From positions 1 to 64,000 of the forward strand of contig NZ_JAJBTT010000028.1 in the NCBI RefSeq assembly GCF_020860705.1: a DNA stretch of 64,000 nucleotides. The letters are read 5' to 3'. The DNA is from Akkermansia sp. (lineage in GTDB: Bacteria; Verrucomicrobiota; Verrucomicrobiia; Verrucomicrobiales; Akkermansiaceae). Under the pieces are notes generated by a model. That model searched no databases, was not told where the DNA came from, and saw only the letters and a program-made list of their open reading frames with translations. The position numbers and the translations under genes are program-made. This document shows positions 46,846 to 56,743 of the stretch, in pieces. Position 1 is the stretch's first letter. Each line of letters begins with the position of its first letter.

Positions 46846-47109
46846 GGGTGGAGATGCCTTGCGCGGAGTCTACCACTTGGGCACGGAAAGAAAAGTATTA
46901 AGCCGTCTGCCCTTCTTCCCCCGAATTTTTCCGCATATTTCCGGAGTGTCCCGGAAATATGCCTTGAGGAGGAAAACATGGCTTCCAGCAACGTCCCCGG
47001 CAGAATCCGGACCGGCCGGAGAACGCCGCAGAGGCTTGCGGCATTTCATCGGGCATCAGAACCCATTCCCCGTTTTAATCTGCATGCAGATGAACGCCCG
47101 GAAAAAAGG

Positions 47110-49566
47110 TCAGCTTCTGCGGCGCATGGCCAGCAGGACGGTAACGCCCAGAAGTCCCAGCAAGGCGGAAGAAGGTTCCGGAATGGAGAGCGTCACGATT
47201 CCGGTGGAAGCGTCGTAATTCAGGATATTCCAGCTGCTGGACGCATCGGCCATGGAAAAATCTTCCGCGGAGGACAGTCCGTTCAGGGAACCTCCGGAAA
47301 CATCCGTTATCTTGAAGGCCAGGGTACCGGCGGCATCCATGGTTCCGCTGACGTCCAGCGTCAGGCCATTCAACAGGTTCAATGTGCCTCCGGTCATGAT
47401 GATGGCGGCCAGTCCTTCGCCGCCGTCCACCAGGTTTCTTGATGAAAGTTCCACCGTGAAATTGCCCGCCGTCAGGCTGTCTCCCGTTCCCAGCGTCATG
47501 GAATTGCCGGCCAGAATCCGGGAGCCGTCGGACAAGGCCAGCTGCCCCGTCAAATGCTGGTTGGCCCAGATGACCTGGTGGGCGATTTCCACCCGCGCGG
47601 CAGAGCTCCAATTCAGAACTTCCCCCCCGGCCAGGCGGATGGCGCTGGAAACGTCGTAATGGTTCAAATCCAGCGTTCCCCCCGTGTAAACGGCGGCGGT
47701 TCCCGTACCCAGGGCATCCTTGTCTCCGAGCCGCAGGGTGCCTCCCTGGATCCGGGTGCCTCCCGTGTAGGTATTGGCGTGGGACAGCACCAGCGTATTG
47801 TCGGTGGTTTTGGACAGGGCCCCTTTTCCGGAAATCTCTCCGGCCAGGGTCAGGACGCTTCCGGAAGAGTTGGTGGAGCTTCCGAAGGAGGAAACGGTAC
47901 CCTCTTCCAACATAAAATGATTGTTCCACGTATTGGCCGTCACGTTTTCCCAGCCGGCCAGGACCGTCGCCCCCTGAAGATGGATGGCGCCGGAACCCCA
48001 GCCGGAGGCCGCCGTTTGCGAATCCTTCCCGTTCATCGTGATTTCGACGCCCGGACCGATGGTCCAGTTTCCCGTGAAGGCGGCGGCGTTGGTATTGATG
48101 TAGGTACTGACATTAACCCTGGCTATCCCGGCCGGATCAGCCGCGAGGGTGGAATTGCTGATGGAGACGTCCCCGCTTCCGGTGATGAAGGAAAGAACCT
48201 GGTTGCCGGCATTGCTGTTTCCTGCGCCGCTGCCCTGAATAGCGAGGGTACTGCCGCCTGCGATGTTCCATGACTGTTTTCCCTGCAATTCCAGAACGGC
48301 GTCAATATTCAGATTCTTGCCGGCGGCAATGTCAATGCCGCCATTGCCGAGGATCAGGTGCCCGTCTTCCAGGGAAGGGGAGGCGCTGCCGTCCACGGCC
48401 ACGCCCCGGATGGTAATGGTGTTCAGGTAGGTGTCTTCAATCCTGATGCCGTAAAGAACGGCATTGGTTCCGGCAGCTGTACTCACCATGTTGTCCTTGG
48501 CGGATGAAGCCACGTCCCATACGGCCACGCTGTCCACCGGAAGCTTGCCGTTCATCCAGGCGTCTGTGGAAGACAGGGCGGCATCGTAATTTCCGCTGCG
48601 TACGGTGCCCGTATCATAGCCGGCGAGCCTGGCCGCCTCATAGGCATACCGTGCTCCGATGGTAATTTGGGACTTCCCGTCGTAATGAACGCCCATGGCA
48701 TCCCCTGAAGTGATTTTGGCGAGGTCCCGCGTGGGAACCCAGCCCATGTTGTCGTTGGCCTGGGCCAGGGCTTTCTGCTGGTCGCGCGTCGTTCCGGAGG
48801 AACCTTCATTGCCGTTGAAGCCGCCGGTGACATCTCCGGTTTCGGCATTCGTGACATTGGCCGTAGACCACTGGGCCTGTTCTCCCAGGATGGCCTGGTG
48901 CTCCGCCAAGCCGGTGGTGTCCACGCCTGCCTGGCTGACGTCCGCCTGCAAATTGTCCAGAAACGTTAAAAAGGAATCGCCGACGTTGCTTGCATTGCCG
49001 TTGGATTCCCCCTGCAGGTACATCACGCCCATGATTTCCACCTGGTCGTAGCCGTTGGCCAGGGCATTCGCGCAAGCCTGCCGGACGGTTTCCACCATGG
49101 TATTGTACGCATTGGTTCCCTTGTTCCAGTAGGAATTGCCGCCTCCGTCCAGGGAAACCTTGACGATGCCCATCTCCGTGCTTCCGGATGAAGAGCCGCC
49201 CAGGGACCATCCCTTGCGTTCCATCACGGCCGCGAATCCGTACTCCGGCCCCATGCAGTTGTAATTGCTTTTCGCCGTTCCGCACACCTGCGGAACCACG
49301 GAACCCCAGGAAGAGGAAGCCGCAGGATTGTAATCCACAGAGTTGCCGGAATCCTTGTTGAAATTGTTGTGCCAGAATTTGGTGCTCCCGTCGGACTTGT
49401 ATTGTTCCAGCAATTCGGCGGATGCCGGAGAACCCTTGACTGCGCCCAGGGAATTGGACTGGCCCGTCAGGATGTATAATTGGAGCGTTTTGGCGTTCGC
49501 CGTGCCGATCAGGGCTGCCGCCAGGGGAATGTACAGCAGGCCGCGGCAAAAAGGAGACAGTTTCAT
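47110..49566 (-). CDS. PEP-CTERM protein with sialate O-acetylesterase-like (SASA) domain and autotransporter-type beta-strand repeats
   Basis: LYILTGQSNSLGAVKG, MYLQGESNG esterase motifs; PATR-like LSHANTYTGGTRIQGGTLRLG; C-terminal IPEPSSALLGLLGVTVLLAMRRRS. Confidence 0.8.
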   Translation of the reverse strand: MKLSPFCRGLLYIPLAAALIGTANAKTLQLYILTGQSNSLGAVKGSPASAELLEQYKSDGSTKFWHNNFNKDSGNSVDYNPAASSSWGSVVPQVCGTAKSNYNCMGPEYGFAAVMERKGWSLGGSSSGSTEMGIVKVSLDGGGNSYWNKGTNAYNTMVETVRQACANALANGYDQVEIMGVMYLQGESNGNASNVGDSFLTFLDNLQADVSQAGVDTTGLAEHQAILGEQAQWSTANVTNAETGDVTGGFNGNEGSSGTTRDQQKALAQANDNMGWVPTRDLAKITSGDAMGVHYDGKSQITIGARYAYEAARLAGYDTGTVRSGNYDAALSSTDAWMNGKLPVDSVAVWDVASSAKDNMVSTAAGTNAVLYGIRIEDTYLNTITIRGVAVDGSASPSLEDGHLILGNGGIDIAAGKNLNIDAVLELQGKQSWNIAGGSTLAIQGSGAGNSNAGNQVLSFITGSGDVSISNSTLAADPAGIARVNVSTYINTNAAAFTGNWTIGPGVEITMNGKDSQTAASGWGSGAIHLQGATVLAGWENVTANTWNNHFMLEEGTVSSFGSSTNSSGSVLTLAGEISGKGALSKTTDNTLVLSHANTYTGGTRIQGGTLRLGDKDALGTGTAAVYTGGTLDLNHYDVSSAIRLAGGEVLNWSSAARVEIAHQVIWANQHLTGQLALSDGSRILAGNSMTLGTGDSLTAGNFTVELSSRNLVDGGEGLAAIIMTGGTLNLLNGLTLDVSGTMDAAGTLAFKITDVSGGSLNGLSSAEDFSMADASSSWNILNYDASTGIVTLSIPEPSSALLGLLGVTVLLAMRRRS

Positions 49567-49651
49567 GGCAGTTGTTTTCAGAAAAGTAAAAAATAAAAGC
49601 CGTTGGCGGTAAAACACGGCCAACGGCTTTCATGAAGAGAAAGACCTTGGC

Positions 49652-50425
49652 CTATTTTCTCCGGCGGCGCAGGCACAGCGCTCCAAGTCCCAGCAGACCC
49701 AGGGAGGCAGTGGCCGGTTCCGGTACGTTGATGATGGCTGCCAGATCGTCTTGCGTTGCCGCTCCTTCCCAGAAGCTGAGGCCGGATACCGTCGGGGAGC
49801 ATTGGTAATTGGGCAATGAACCCCAGCAGCCGATGTACAGTGTATTCAGGAGCCCGGCTTGTGTTTTTCCATTCCAGTATATATTCTGGGTGGTTCCGTT
49901 CTGCGTGATAAATAGACTATAGTTGCCTCCGGCCTCAACGGAGAGAGTCAGGGAGAAAGGATCGGTAAAACTAATGGCGTTGCTCAAAGCGCTGGCAGGA
50001 CGGCCCCCACTGGCGCCATCGTTTGCGATTCCAATTTTATTTCCGGTTTCATAACGTCCCAGGATGGAATTGTTGCCTGTTCCCCCGATAGAAGCGCAAA
50101 AGATGGAATCCTGATTGTCAAGGCCGGTAGCTTTGGCAAAATTGATATTGACGGTATAACCGGAAGCTCCTGAAAGATTCAGGCTGGAAACGTCCAAGCC
50201 GTTTTTCTTTGCGTTCGTTGCGTTGGATGTCCAGGTTCCGTCATCGTTCCAGGTGGCGTCATTGAGCGTCCAGCTGAGGGCGGTTGTGCCCAGGTCGGAG
50301 GCGGCGGTGCCGCTGCCTGGGGAAGTTTGGTCAAACCGGGAAAAGCCGGAAACCAGAGTTACGCTTGCCTGGACTCCCGAGACTCCAAGGAGCCCCATGG
50401 CCAGGATAAATAATGTTTTCTTCAT
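49652..50425 (-). CDS. PEP-CTERM protein with LamG-like region
   Basis: Signal peptide; C-terminal VPEPATASLGLLGLGALCLRRRRK. Confidence 0.78.
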   Translation of the reverse strand: MKKTLFILAMGLLGVSGVQASVTLVSGFSRFDQTSPGSGTAASDLGTTALSWTLNDATWNDDGTWTSNATNAKKNGLDVSSLNLSGASGYTVNINFAKATGLDNQDSIFCASIGGTGNNSILGRYETGNKIGIANDGASGGRPASALSNAISFTDPFSLTLSVEAGGNYSLFITQNGTTQNIYWNGKTQAGLLNTLYIGCWGSLPNYQCSPTVSGLSFWEGAATQDDLAAIINVPEPATASLGLLGLGALCLRRRRK

Positions 50426-50482
50426 ATAATTAAATTGTTAGACAAGGAAAAGAACAACGGGGTGAATCTGTAATTCCTTTAA

Positions 50483-50673
50483 CGGATTGCGAATCCGGTT
50501 CTTCGATTTTTTCCGTCTTTAAGAGGACGACCCCTATCCATCCCCCGTAAAATCAGCAACGGGAGAGATTAAAAAAAAGACCAGTTATAGGAAAAGATTC
50601 TTATTTTCAATGAATTAAAAATCATAATTCTTTTATGGTCATATTTTTTTATTTGAACCGGATTCGCAATCCG
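50483..50673. repeat. Inverted-repeat element B
   Basis: 19-bp perfect arms CGGATTGCGAATCCGGTTC (50483-50501) and GAACCGGATTCGCAATCCG (50655-50673); internal TTCAATGAATT (50606-50616). Confidence 0.75.
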
Positions 50674-50888
50674 CAAAACGAGTTTGATGATTGCATGGAA
50701 TGTGGTGGAAAATTCTTTTTCAAGCGTCGCTATTTATTGAATTTCAATATTATAAAAAAGAGAGGGAAGAGCGGGAGACAACTTGGAACGTCCGAAGACA
50801 GAGCGAACTGGACGATGAAAAACGCACGCGGCAGGCCAAGCCGTATTTTAAGCTTTTCCTTTTGAGGAAGAGCTGGCTTGATAAGGGC

Positions 50889-51656
50889 GTGCTGGCAAAA
50901 AGAATCATTCCGTGTTTGGACGTAACAGACGGCAGAGTCGTCAAAGGGACCAACTTCGTCAATCTGAGGGATGCCGGGGATCCGGTGGAATGCGCCAGGG
51001 CCTATGATGCGCAGCAGGCGGACGAGCTTGTTTTTCTGGACATCACCGCTTCTTCCAACGGGCGCGCCACCATGGTGGACGTGGTACGCCGCACGGCGGC
51101 GTGCTGTTTCATGCCGCTGACGGTGGGCGGAGGCATCCGCTCCGTGAAAGACATGCGTGAAATGCTCCTGGCGGGCGCGGACAAGGTGTCCCTGAATACG
51201 GCGGCCATCAACCGTCCGGAACTGATCAATGAAGGTGCGGCGGCCTTCGGCAGCCAGTGCATCGTCGTGGCCATTGACGCCAAGAGGCAGTCTCCCGGCA
51301 AGTGGGGAGTTTCCACCCACGGAGGAAGGAAATTCGCAGGCAGGGATGCGGTGGAATGGGCTGTGGAGGCGGAACGCCGCGGAGCCGGGGAAATCCTGCT
51401 GACCAGCATGGATGCGGACGGAGCCAGGACGGGCTATGATCTTGAACTGACCCGCGCCGTCAGTGAGGCGGTCCGCATTCCCGTGATCGCCAGCGGTGGC
51501 GCGGGCAATCTGGATCACATGGTGGAAGTGCTGGTGGAAGGAAAGGCGGACGCCGTCCTGGCAGCCTCCATCTTCCATTTTGGCGAATACACGGTGCCGG
51601 AAGCCAAGGCGTACTTTGCTTCCAGAGATATTCCCGTGCGCCCGGTGGTGAAATAG
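50889..51656 (+). CDS. hisF: Imidazole glycerol phosphate synthase subunit HisF
   Basis: [33 protein letters not shown]; probable GTG start at 50889, so the ORF-track N-terminus is over-extended. Confidence 0.95.
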   Translation: MLAKRIIPCLDVTDGRVVKGTNFVNLRDAGDPVECARAYDAQQADELVFLDITASSNGRATMVDVVRRTAACCFMPLTVGGGIRSVKDMREMLLAGADKVSLNTAAINRPELINEGAAAFGSQCIVVAIDAKRQSPGKWGVSTHGGRKFAGRDAVEWAVEAERRGAGEILLTSMDADGARTGYDLELTRAVSEAVRIPVIASGGAGNLDHMVEVLVEGKADAVLAASIFHFGEYTVPEAKAYFASRDIPVRPVVK

Positions 51657-51711
51657 CCATAAAATGAGCCTGGATGAAAGTATGGAGAGCGTTTCCGCGT
51701 ACTGGGAAATG

Positions 51712-53844
51712 ATGCGACATTGTTTTTTTTCTCTTTTTTCCGCCATTGTTTTAGCATCCGCCGTTCATGCCCAGTCCGCGGACAGGCATCCCCTGTATGA
51801 ACCGGCTCTTCTTTCCATGAAGGGGGACGGAGAAGGGGCCAACCTTTTTTCAGGGGCCACGGTAACCGCGTCCGGGCATTATGGGGAAGACCGTCCTGAA
51901 CTGGCTGTGGACGGACGGACCAATGACGGCGGCAAGTATTGGGGATGCGAGCATCTGCCTGTCTGGCTTCAGGTGGACATGGGGCGCCCCCGTTCGCTGT
52001 CCGCCCTTCACGTGTGGCCCTATTGGAAGGACGGGCGCGTCTATCAATACAAGATAGAAGGTTCCCCGGACGGGAAAAACTGGAAAATGCTGGTGGACCA
52101 GTCTTCCAACAGCATTGCCGCCACGGCGGACGGCGTGCCGTTCAAGCTGGAGCCCCAGACGGTGCGATACGTCAGAATCACGTTCCTCGGCAACAGCGTC
52201 GGGAAGGAAAACGGCGGCCATCTGGTGGAAATCAAGGGTTATGGCCCGGATGCCTCCCTGGATTTGAAAGCGGCGGCGGTGAAAGAATATGACCGCCTGT
52301 CCTTTGGAAGCGCGCCCGGTGCGGAAATGCTCCAGAAGGCGCTCCGTCTTTCCGGGTGGCGGGGAGAACGGGTGAGCGGGCAAATTGCGGTTTGGTCTTC
52401 CCAGGCACAGCCCCAATTAACCGTTTCCTGCGCCGGCCTGAAAAATGCCGCCGGGCAGATGCTGCCCGTTCAAGTCTCCCTGGTGCGCTACACCAGGGCA
52501 GCCGGAAAACCCGTGGCGGACATCATCGGGAAGGAAAAGCGCTGTGACCTTCCGGCCGGCGGCATTCGTCCCGTGTGGGTGGAAATCAATATTCCGGCGG
52601 CAGCCCGCCCCGGCGTTTACCAGGGGAAGGTGGCCGTTTCTTCGGAAAACAGCCCGGTGGTGACCGTCCCCGTCAGGCTGGAGGTGGCTCCGGAACTGCT
52701 GCCCCCGCCCGCCGGCTGGCAGGTGCATCTGGACCTCTGGCAGCATCCGGAAGCCGTGGCCCGCTGGCACGATGTGGAACCGTGGTCGCCGGAGCACTTC
52801 GCCCTGCTGAAACCCGTGATGAAAAGGCTGGCGGAGGCCGGCCAGAAGGCCATTACCTGCTCCCTGATTGATGAAGCCTGGAATGGCCAGACTTATGACT
52901 GGTGGCCGTCCATGATTGAATGGGTGAAGGGCAGGGATGGCGTCATGAGGTATGACTATGCCAACTTTGACAAATGGGTCTCCTTCATGCTTAATGACGT
53001 GGGAGTAAAAGGCCAGATCACTTGCTACACCATGATTCCCTGGTCCATGAAAATCCGTTACAGGGATGAAGCTACCGGGCATGACCAATTCCTGGACCTC
53101 AAGCCCTCCGACCCTTCCTATGAGGCCATTTGGGGGCCCTTCCTGAAGGACTTCCGGAAACACGTCAAGAGCAGGGGATGGCTGGACAAAACCTGCATCG
53201 GCCTGGACGAACGGCCGGACGCCATGGTAAAGGCCGCCAAGAACGTCCTGGACAAGTATGCCCCGGAATTCAAAATCGTTTCCGCAGTCGACCGGCCTAC
53301 CGCCATGACCCGGGACGTGTACGACGTTTCCCCCGTGATCGGCCATGCCGACACCGTCATGGGCGATCTGCTGGCGCAGCGTAAAAAAGAGGGGAAAAAG
53401 ACGACGTTTTATGTCTGCGTCAACCCCAAAAAGCCCAATACCTTCACGGCATCCCCCCTGGCGGAGGCGGAATGGCTGCCCCTGTTTGCTGCGGCCAACA
53501 ACCTGGACGGCTTCCTGAGATGGGCCTATAATTCATGGAACCGCAATCCGTTTGAAACGACAGACTTTGGCAACTGGCCCGCGGGAGACTGCTACCTGGT
53601 CTATCCCGGCAACCTCAGCTCCCTGCGGTTTGAAAAACTGCGCGACGGGCTGGAAGAGTTTGAAAAGGTCAACATCCTGCGCGCCCGAGCCGCAAAGAAC
53701 CCGAAGGCGAAAGCCGCCGTGGCCCGCATGGATGAAGAGCTGTCCAAGCTCTTCACAGTGGAAAAGAGCCGTGGGAACACCCATGAGGAAGACGTGCGCA
53801 AGGCCCGCGACATCATCCGCCAGACGGCGGAAGCCGCCCGCTGA
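51712..53844 (+). CDS. Secreted DUF4091 putative glycoside hydrolase with F5/8 type C domain
   Basis: Signal peptide; discoidin-like N-terminal module; DUF4091-like C-terminus (FLRWAYNSWNRNPFETTDFGNWPAGDCYLVYPG). Confidence 0.8.
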   Translation: MRHCFFSLFSAIVLASAVHAQSADRHPLYEPALLSMKGDGEGANLFSGATVTASGHYGEDRPELAVDGRTNDGGKYWGCEHLPVWLQVDMGRPRSLSALHVWPYWKDGRVYQYKIEGSPDGKNWKMLVDQSSNSIAATADGVPFKLEPQTVRYVRITFLGNSVGKENGGHLVEIKGYGPDASLDLKAAAVKEYDRLSFGSAPGAEMLQKALRLSGWRGERVSGQIAVWSSQAQPQLTVSCAGLKNAAGQMLPVQVSLVRYTRAAGKPVADIIGKEKRCDLPAGGIRPVWVEINIPAAARPGVYQGKVAVSSENSPVVTVPVRLEVAPELLPPPAGWQVHLDLWQHPEAVARWHDVEPWSPEHFALLKPVMKRLAEAGQKAITCSLIDEAWNGQTYDWWPSMIEWVKGRDGVMRYDYANFDKWVSFMLNDVGVKGQITCYTMIPWSMKIRYRDEATGHDQFLDLKPSDPSYEAIWGPFLKDFRKHVKSRGWLDKTCIGLDERPDAMVKAAKNVLDKYAPEFKIVSAVDRPTAMTRDVYDVSPVIGHADTVMGDLLAQRKKEGKKTTFYVCVNPKKPNTFTASPLAEAEWLPLFAAANNLDGFLRWAYNSWNRNPFETTDFGNWPAGDCYLVYPGNLSSLRFEKLRDGLEEFEKVNILRARAAKNPKAKAAVARMDEELSKLFTVEKSRGNTHEEDVRKARDIIRQTAEAAR

Positions 53845-53924
53845 TTTTTCCGGAAAGAAAAGCCCGCCGGGATTTTATGACCATTCCCGTGGGATGACGG
53901 CTGGAGAAAGCCGGAAAAGCAGGA

Positions 53925-54244
53925 TCAGTTGCCTCTTTGCTGGTACCCGCATCCCCATGCGGCCATGGCAGCCAGAATGGGGCCCAGGCTGTAGCCCAGT
54001 TCCGTGAGGGTATATTCCACGCGCGGGGGCACCTCCGCATATACCTTCCGGGTGAGCAGGCCGTCCTCCTCCATGGAGCGCAAATGAGCCGTAAGGACCT
54101 TCTGCGTCACGGGACCGATGGATTTGCGGAGTTCCCGAACCGCCGGGTACCTTGGAGCAGGTCCCGGATGATCAGCACTTTCCAGCGGGAGGAAATCAGT
54201 TGAAGAGTGGTTTCAACAGGACATGAGGAAGGTTGATAAGTCAT
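53925..54244 (-). pseudogene. HxlR-family transcriptional regulator with 1-nt frameshift
   Basis: Minus-strand reading gives MTYQPSSCPVETTLQLISSRWKVLIIRDLLQGTRRFG then, after adding one G at 54134-54136, ELRKSIGPVTQKVLTAHLRSMEEDGLLTRKVYAEVPPRVEYTLTELGYSLGPIL. Confidence 0.8.
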
Positions 54245-54369
54245 TGGTTTTAATCAATGGTTTCTTTTGGGAGTCTAGGTTACAAATTTATGCCTACTTT
54301 ACAGAAGGGAGGTAGTTCCGTTATTCTAACGGAAGCCTGCCGTTCCGGCAAGCGTGAACAAATAATGCC

Positions 54370-54807
54370 ATGAACAAGATCATCATTGCCAATTACAAAG
54401 AGATGGCGCCGCAGGTCATCAGCCAGGGAGGCAATTCCTTTGCGGTAAAATCCGTTATTGAAGAAGTGGACACCGGCAAATGCGCGGCCAATTTCGTGGA
54501 AGTGGAGCCAGGGCAATTCGCTTACGGCTACCATTACCATGAAGTGAATGAAGAAGTATTTTATATCATCAGAGGCCATGCCGTCGTGCGTACCCCGGAA
54601 GGTGAAAAGAGCCTGAAAGAGGGGGATATTATTGCGTTTCCCGCTAATCCGGAAGGAGCGCACGTGATCCGTAACGGCTCCGCCACGGAAAAGCTGGTCT
54701 ATCTGGATGTGGGCACCCGCCTCATGCCCGAGGTGGTGCACTTTCCGGATACGAATACGGGAATGGTATGTTCTCCATCCGGAGTATACCATTTCCAGGA
54801 ATCCTGA
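54370..54807 (+). CDS. Cupin domain-containing protein
   Basis: Cupin_2 pattern YGYHYHEVNEEVFYIIRGHAVVRTPEGEKSLKEGDIIAFPANPEGAHVIRN. Confidence 0.85.
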   Translation: MNKIIIANYKEMAPQVISQGGNSFAVKSVIEEVDTGKCAANFVEVEPGQFAYGYHYHEVNEEVFYIIRGHAVVRTPEGEKSLKEGDIIAFPANPEGAHVIRNGSATEKLVYLDVGTRLMPEVVHFPDTNTGMVCSPSGVYHFQES

Positions 54808-54843
54808 AAGGCGTTTTTGCTGCCGCTCCATTCCGTTCCGGCT

Positions 54844-54887
54844 TTTTTCATGCGCGGCCTGCGTCCATGCGGGCCGCGCATGAAAAA
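54844..54887. repeat. 16-bp perfect inverted repeat downstream of cupin gene
   Basis: TTTTTCATGCGCGGCC (54844-54859) / GGCCGCGCATGAAAAA (54872-54887). Confidence 0.8.
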
Positions 54888-55200
54888 CGCATATAGCAGG
54901 CGGCTGCAAAGGATAAGGAGGGGATAAGTTCAAGAAATTCTGAAGTATTGGTTACCAATATTTTCTGAAAATTATGTTGCAAAGGAAATCATTAAAGAAA
55001 TCTAAATAGCGTCGTCACCATACTTTGATTCATAAAAAGAAGTGTCGAATTTGAACGATAGCCAGATAAGGAGAAAGTGTTTTTGGCATAACGTGCAACC
55101 CCCCCCCTCTCCGCCTCTTGAGAGGCAGGAAGCCGATTTTTATCAAATGCCTGATTTTGTAAAGATATCGATCATATGATCTCTGCTCCTTACGACGCCT

Positions 55201-56649
55201 TTACTTAATTGATTTCTGTTGGCGCTTGATTTCATCGTTTTTCATTAATTCCTTAGTGAGTAGATTCGTATGAGCCATGGATTTCGGAGTCTTCTTTTTA
55301 CTTAGGGCATAGTTCATCAGTTTGTTGCAATAGCCTGATGCCGTTTGATAGCGTACGAGCAAAGCCTCTTGAAAAGGTGTCTGCTTCTTTTCTTTCATTC
55401 CGGAGCCTTCGGGGTCAAACTGCGCTCGGTCCAGAATTAACTCCCGAAGGTTTTTTTTCGTCCAAAAGGCATTACAATACACACTGGCGTTGACACGCTC
55501 ATTATACCTTCTGTACAGGACATCCGCCGCTTTTTCTCTGTGAGCACCAACAAGATTGCTAGAACGCCACTTCTCCTTTTTTATATTACCCACTGTTTCC
55601 ACGCTGAAAAATGATTGATTACCAGTTGAGCGGAGTACATTTTCTTGACCGTCCAGGCAAGCTGATTCAGTTCCTCGGGAATACATCAGGACATCATCCA
55701 GTTCATCTTTCAAAGTCAAAGGATAACCTAGATACATGTATATTTTGTGTTCTTCCGGGGTGAATTTATCTCGCAGTTTCGGTGTGAGTCCCTTTTCAAA
55801 CTCTTCAAAATTCCGGCACAGTGCATTAAACATTTTAACCCCGTTTATACCAAAGGAACTATAGATGCTATCTGCTATTTTTTCATCTTTATGCGACATT
55901 TGAAATTTCCGTTTGAAAAAAACAAGAACTCCGCTTTCCCCTATGCAAGTTTGTTCCCTGTCCTTCAGGCTTTTCACTTCTTTTCTGTATTGATCCTTTG
56001 TAAAAAATTGAGTATTTGCGGGCAAGTGAGTCAAAAGCATATGGTCATGCAGAAGGCCGGAATAAGCTCCGCTTTCCAGTAATTTTCTCTCCATGTTGGA
56101 ATACGGCCGCGCGTAGATAAAGGCGAAATTCCGGTTCAGGCATCTATCCAAAGTTTTAATAAATTCCCTTTCTTCTTGCGTCAAAGATTCGTCCCCGGGA
56201 TGGGGAGTAAAAAACAGATCCTGCCTGTATTTGAAAAAGGCATCCATTTCATGGGTCGGCATCATATAATTTCGCGCTTTTATGCAGTTCGTGGAAATGT
56301 GCCACTTGCTAAAAGATGAAAGCTTTCTCTCTCCAGATTTGAAAGGTATTGTAAAATAAATGTAACCAGATTTATTGACATGTTTTTTCATTCCCGTGAT
56401 ATCCAAATTTAGTAGGATATCCGGAATAAATTCTCCCCCTTTTATCTTACGTGTAAAGAGTGTCCAGTCTTCTTTTTTTCCGATGTAAGCGTTTTGCCAT
56501 TCTTCCTCTAACTCTTTCATTTCCTTTGACGTTAAAGGATGCGTTCGGGGAGGGGTGAATTCGACCGGATCGGGGTTAAAAAAGACCTCTTGTGCCTCGC
56601 AAGCAACCAGAAAAGACAGAAAAAAGAATAACAATGCCGAGTATTTCAT
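55201..56649 (-). CDS. Hypothetical secreted protein
   Basis: 482-aa intact ORF, signal-peptide-like MKYSALLFFFLSFLVACEA; lower GC than its surroundings; no family recognised. Confidence 0.65.
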   Translation of the reverse strand: MKYSALLFFFLSFLVACEAQEVFFNPDPVEFTPPRTHPLTSKEMKELEEEWQNAYIGKKEDWTLFTRKIKGGEFIPDILLNLDITGMKKHVNKSGYIYFTIPFKSGERKLSSFSKWHISTNCIKARNYMMPTHEMDAFFKYRQDLFFTPHPGDESLTQEEREFIKTLDRCLNRNFAFIYARPYSNMERKLLESGAYSGLLHDHMLLTHLPANTQFFTKDQYRKEVKSLKDREQTCIGESGVLVFFKRKFQMSHKDEKIADSIYSSFGINGVKMFNALCRNFEEFEKGLTPKLRDKFTPEEHKIYMYLGYPLTLKDELDDVLMYSRGTESACLDGQENVLRSTGNQSFFSVETVGNIKKEKWRSSNLVGAHREKAADVLYRRYNERVNASVYCNAFWTKKNLRELILDRAQFDPEGSGMKEKKQTPFQEALLVRYQTASGYCNKLMNYALSKKKTPKSMAHTNLLTKELMKNDEIKRQQKSIK

Positions 56650-56743
56650 ACTACATTATTCATGCCCAACTATTTTATAGTGTCAATTATTTTTCCTGTT
56701 TATCCGGGGTTTCTTTCAGAAAGGAGAAGACCTCTTACAAAAA

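Noticed and set aside
47927-47936. Partial parS-like TGTTCCACGT in the esterase gene
   Set aside because: Only the left half matches; the right half (ATTGGC) does not form the palindrome.
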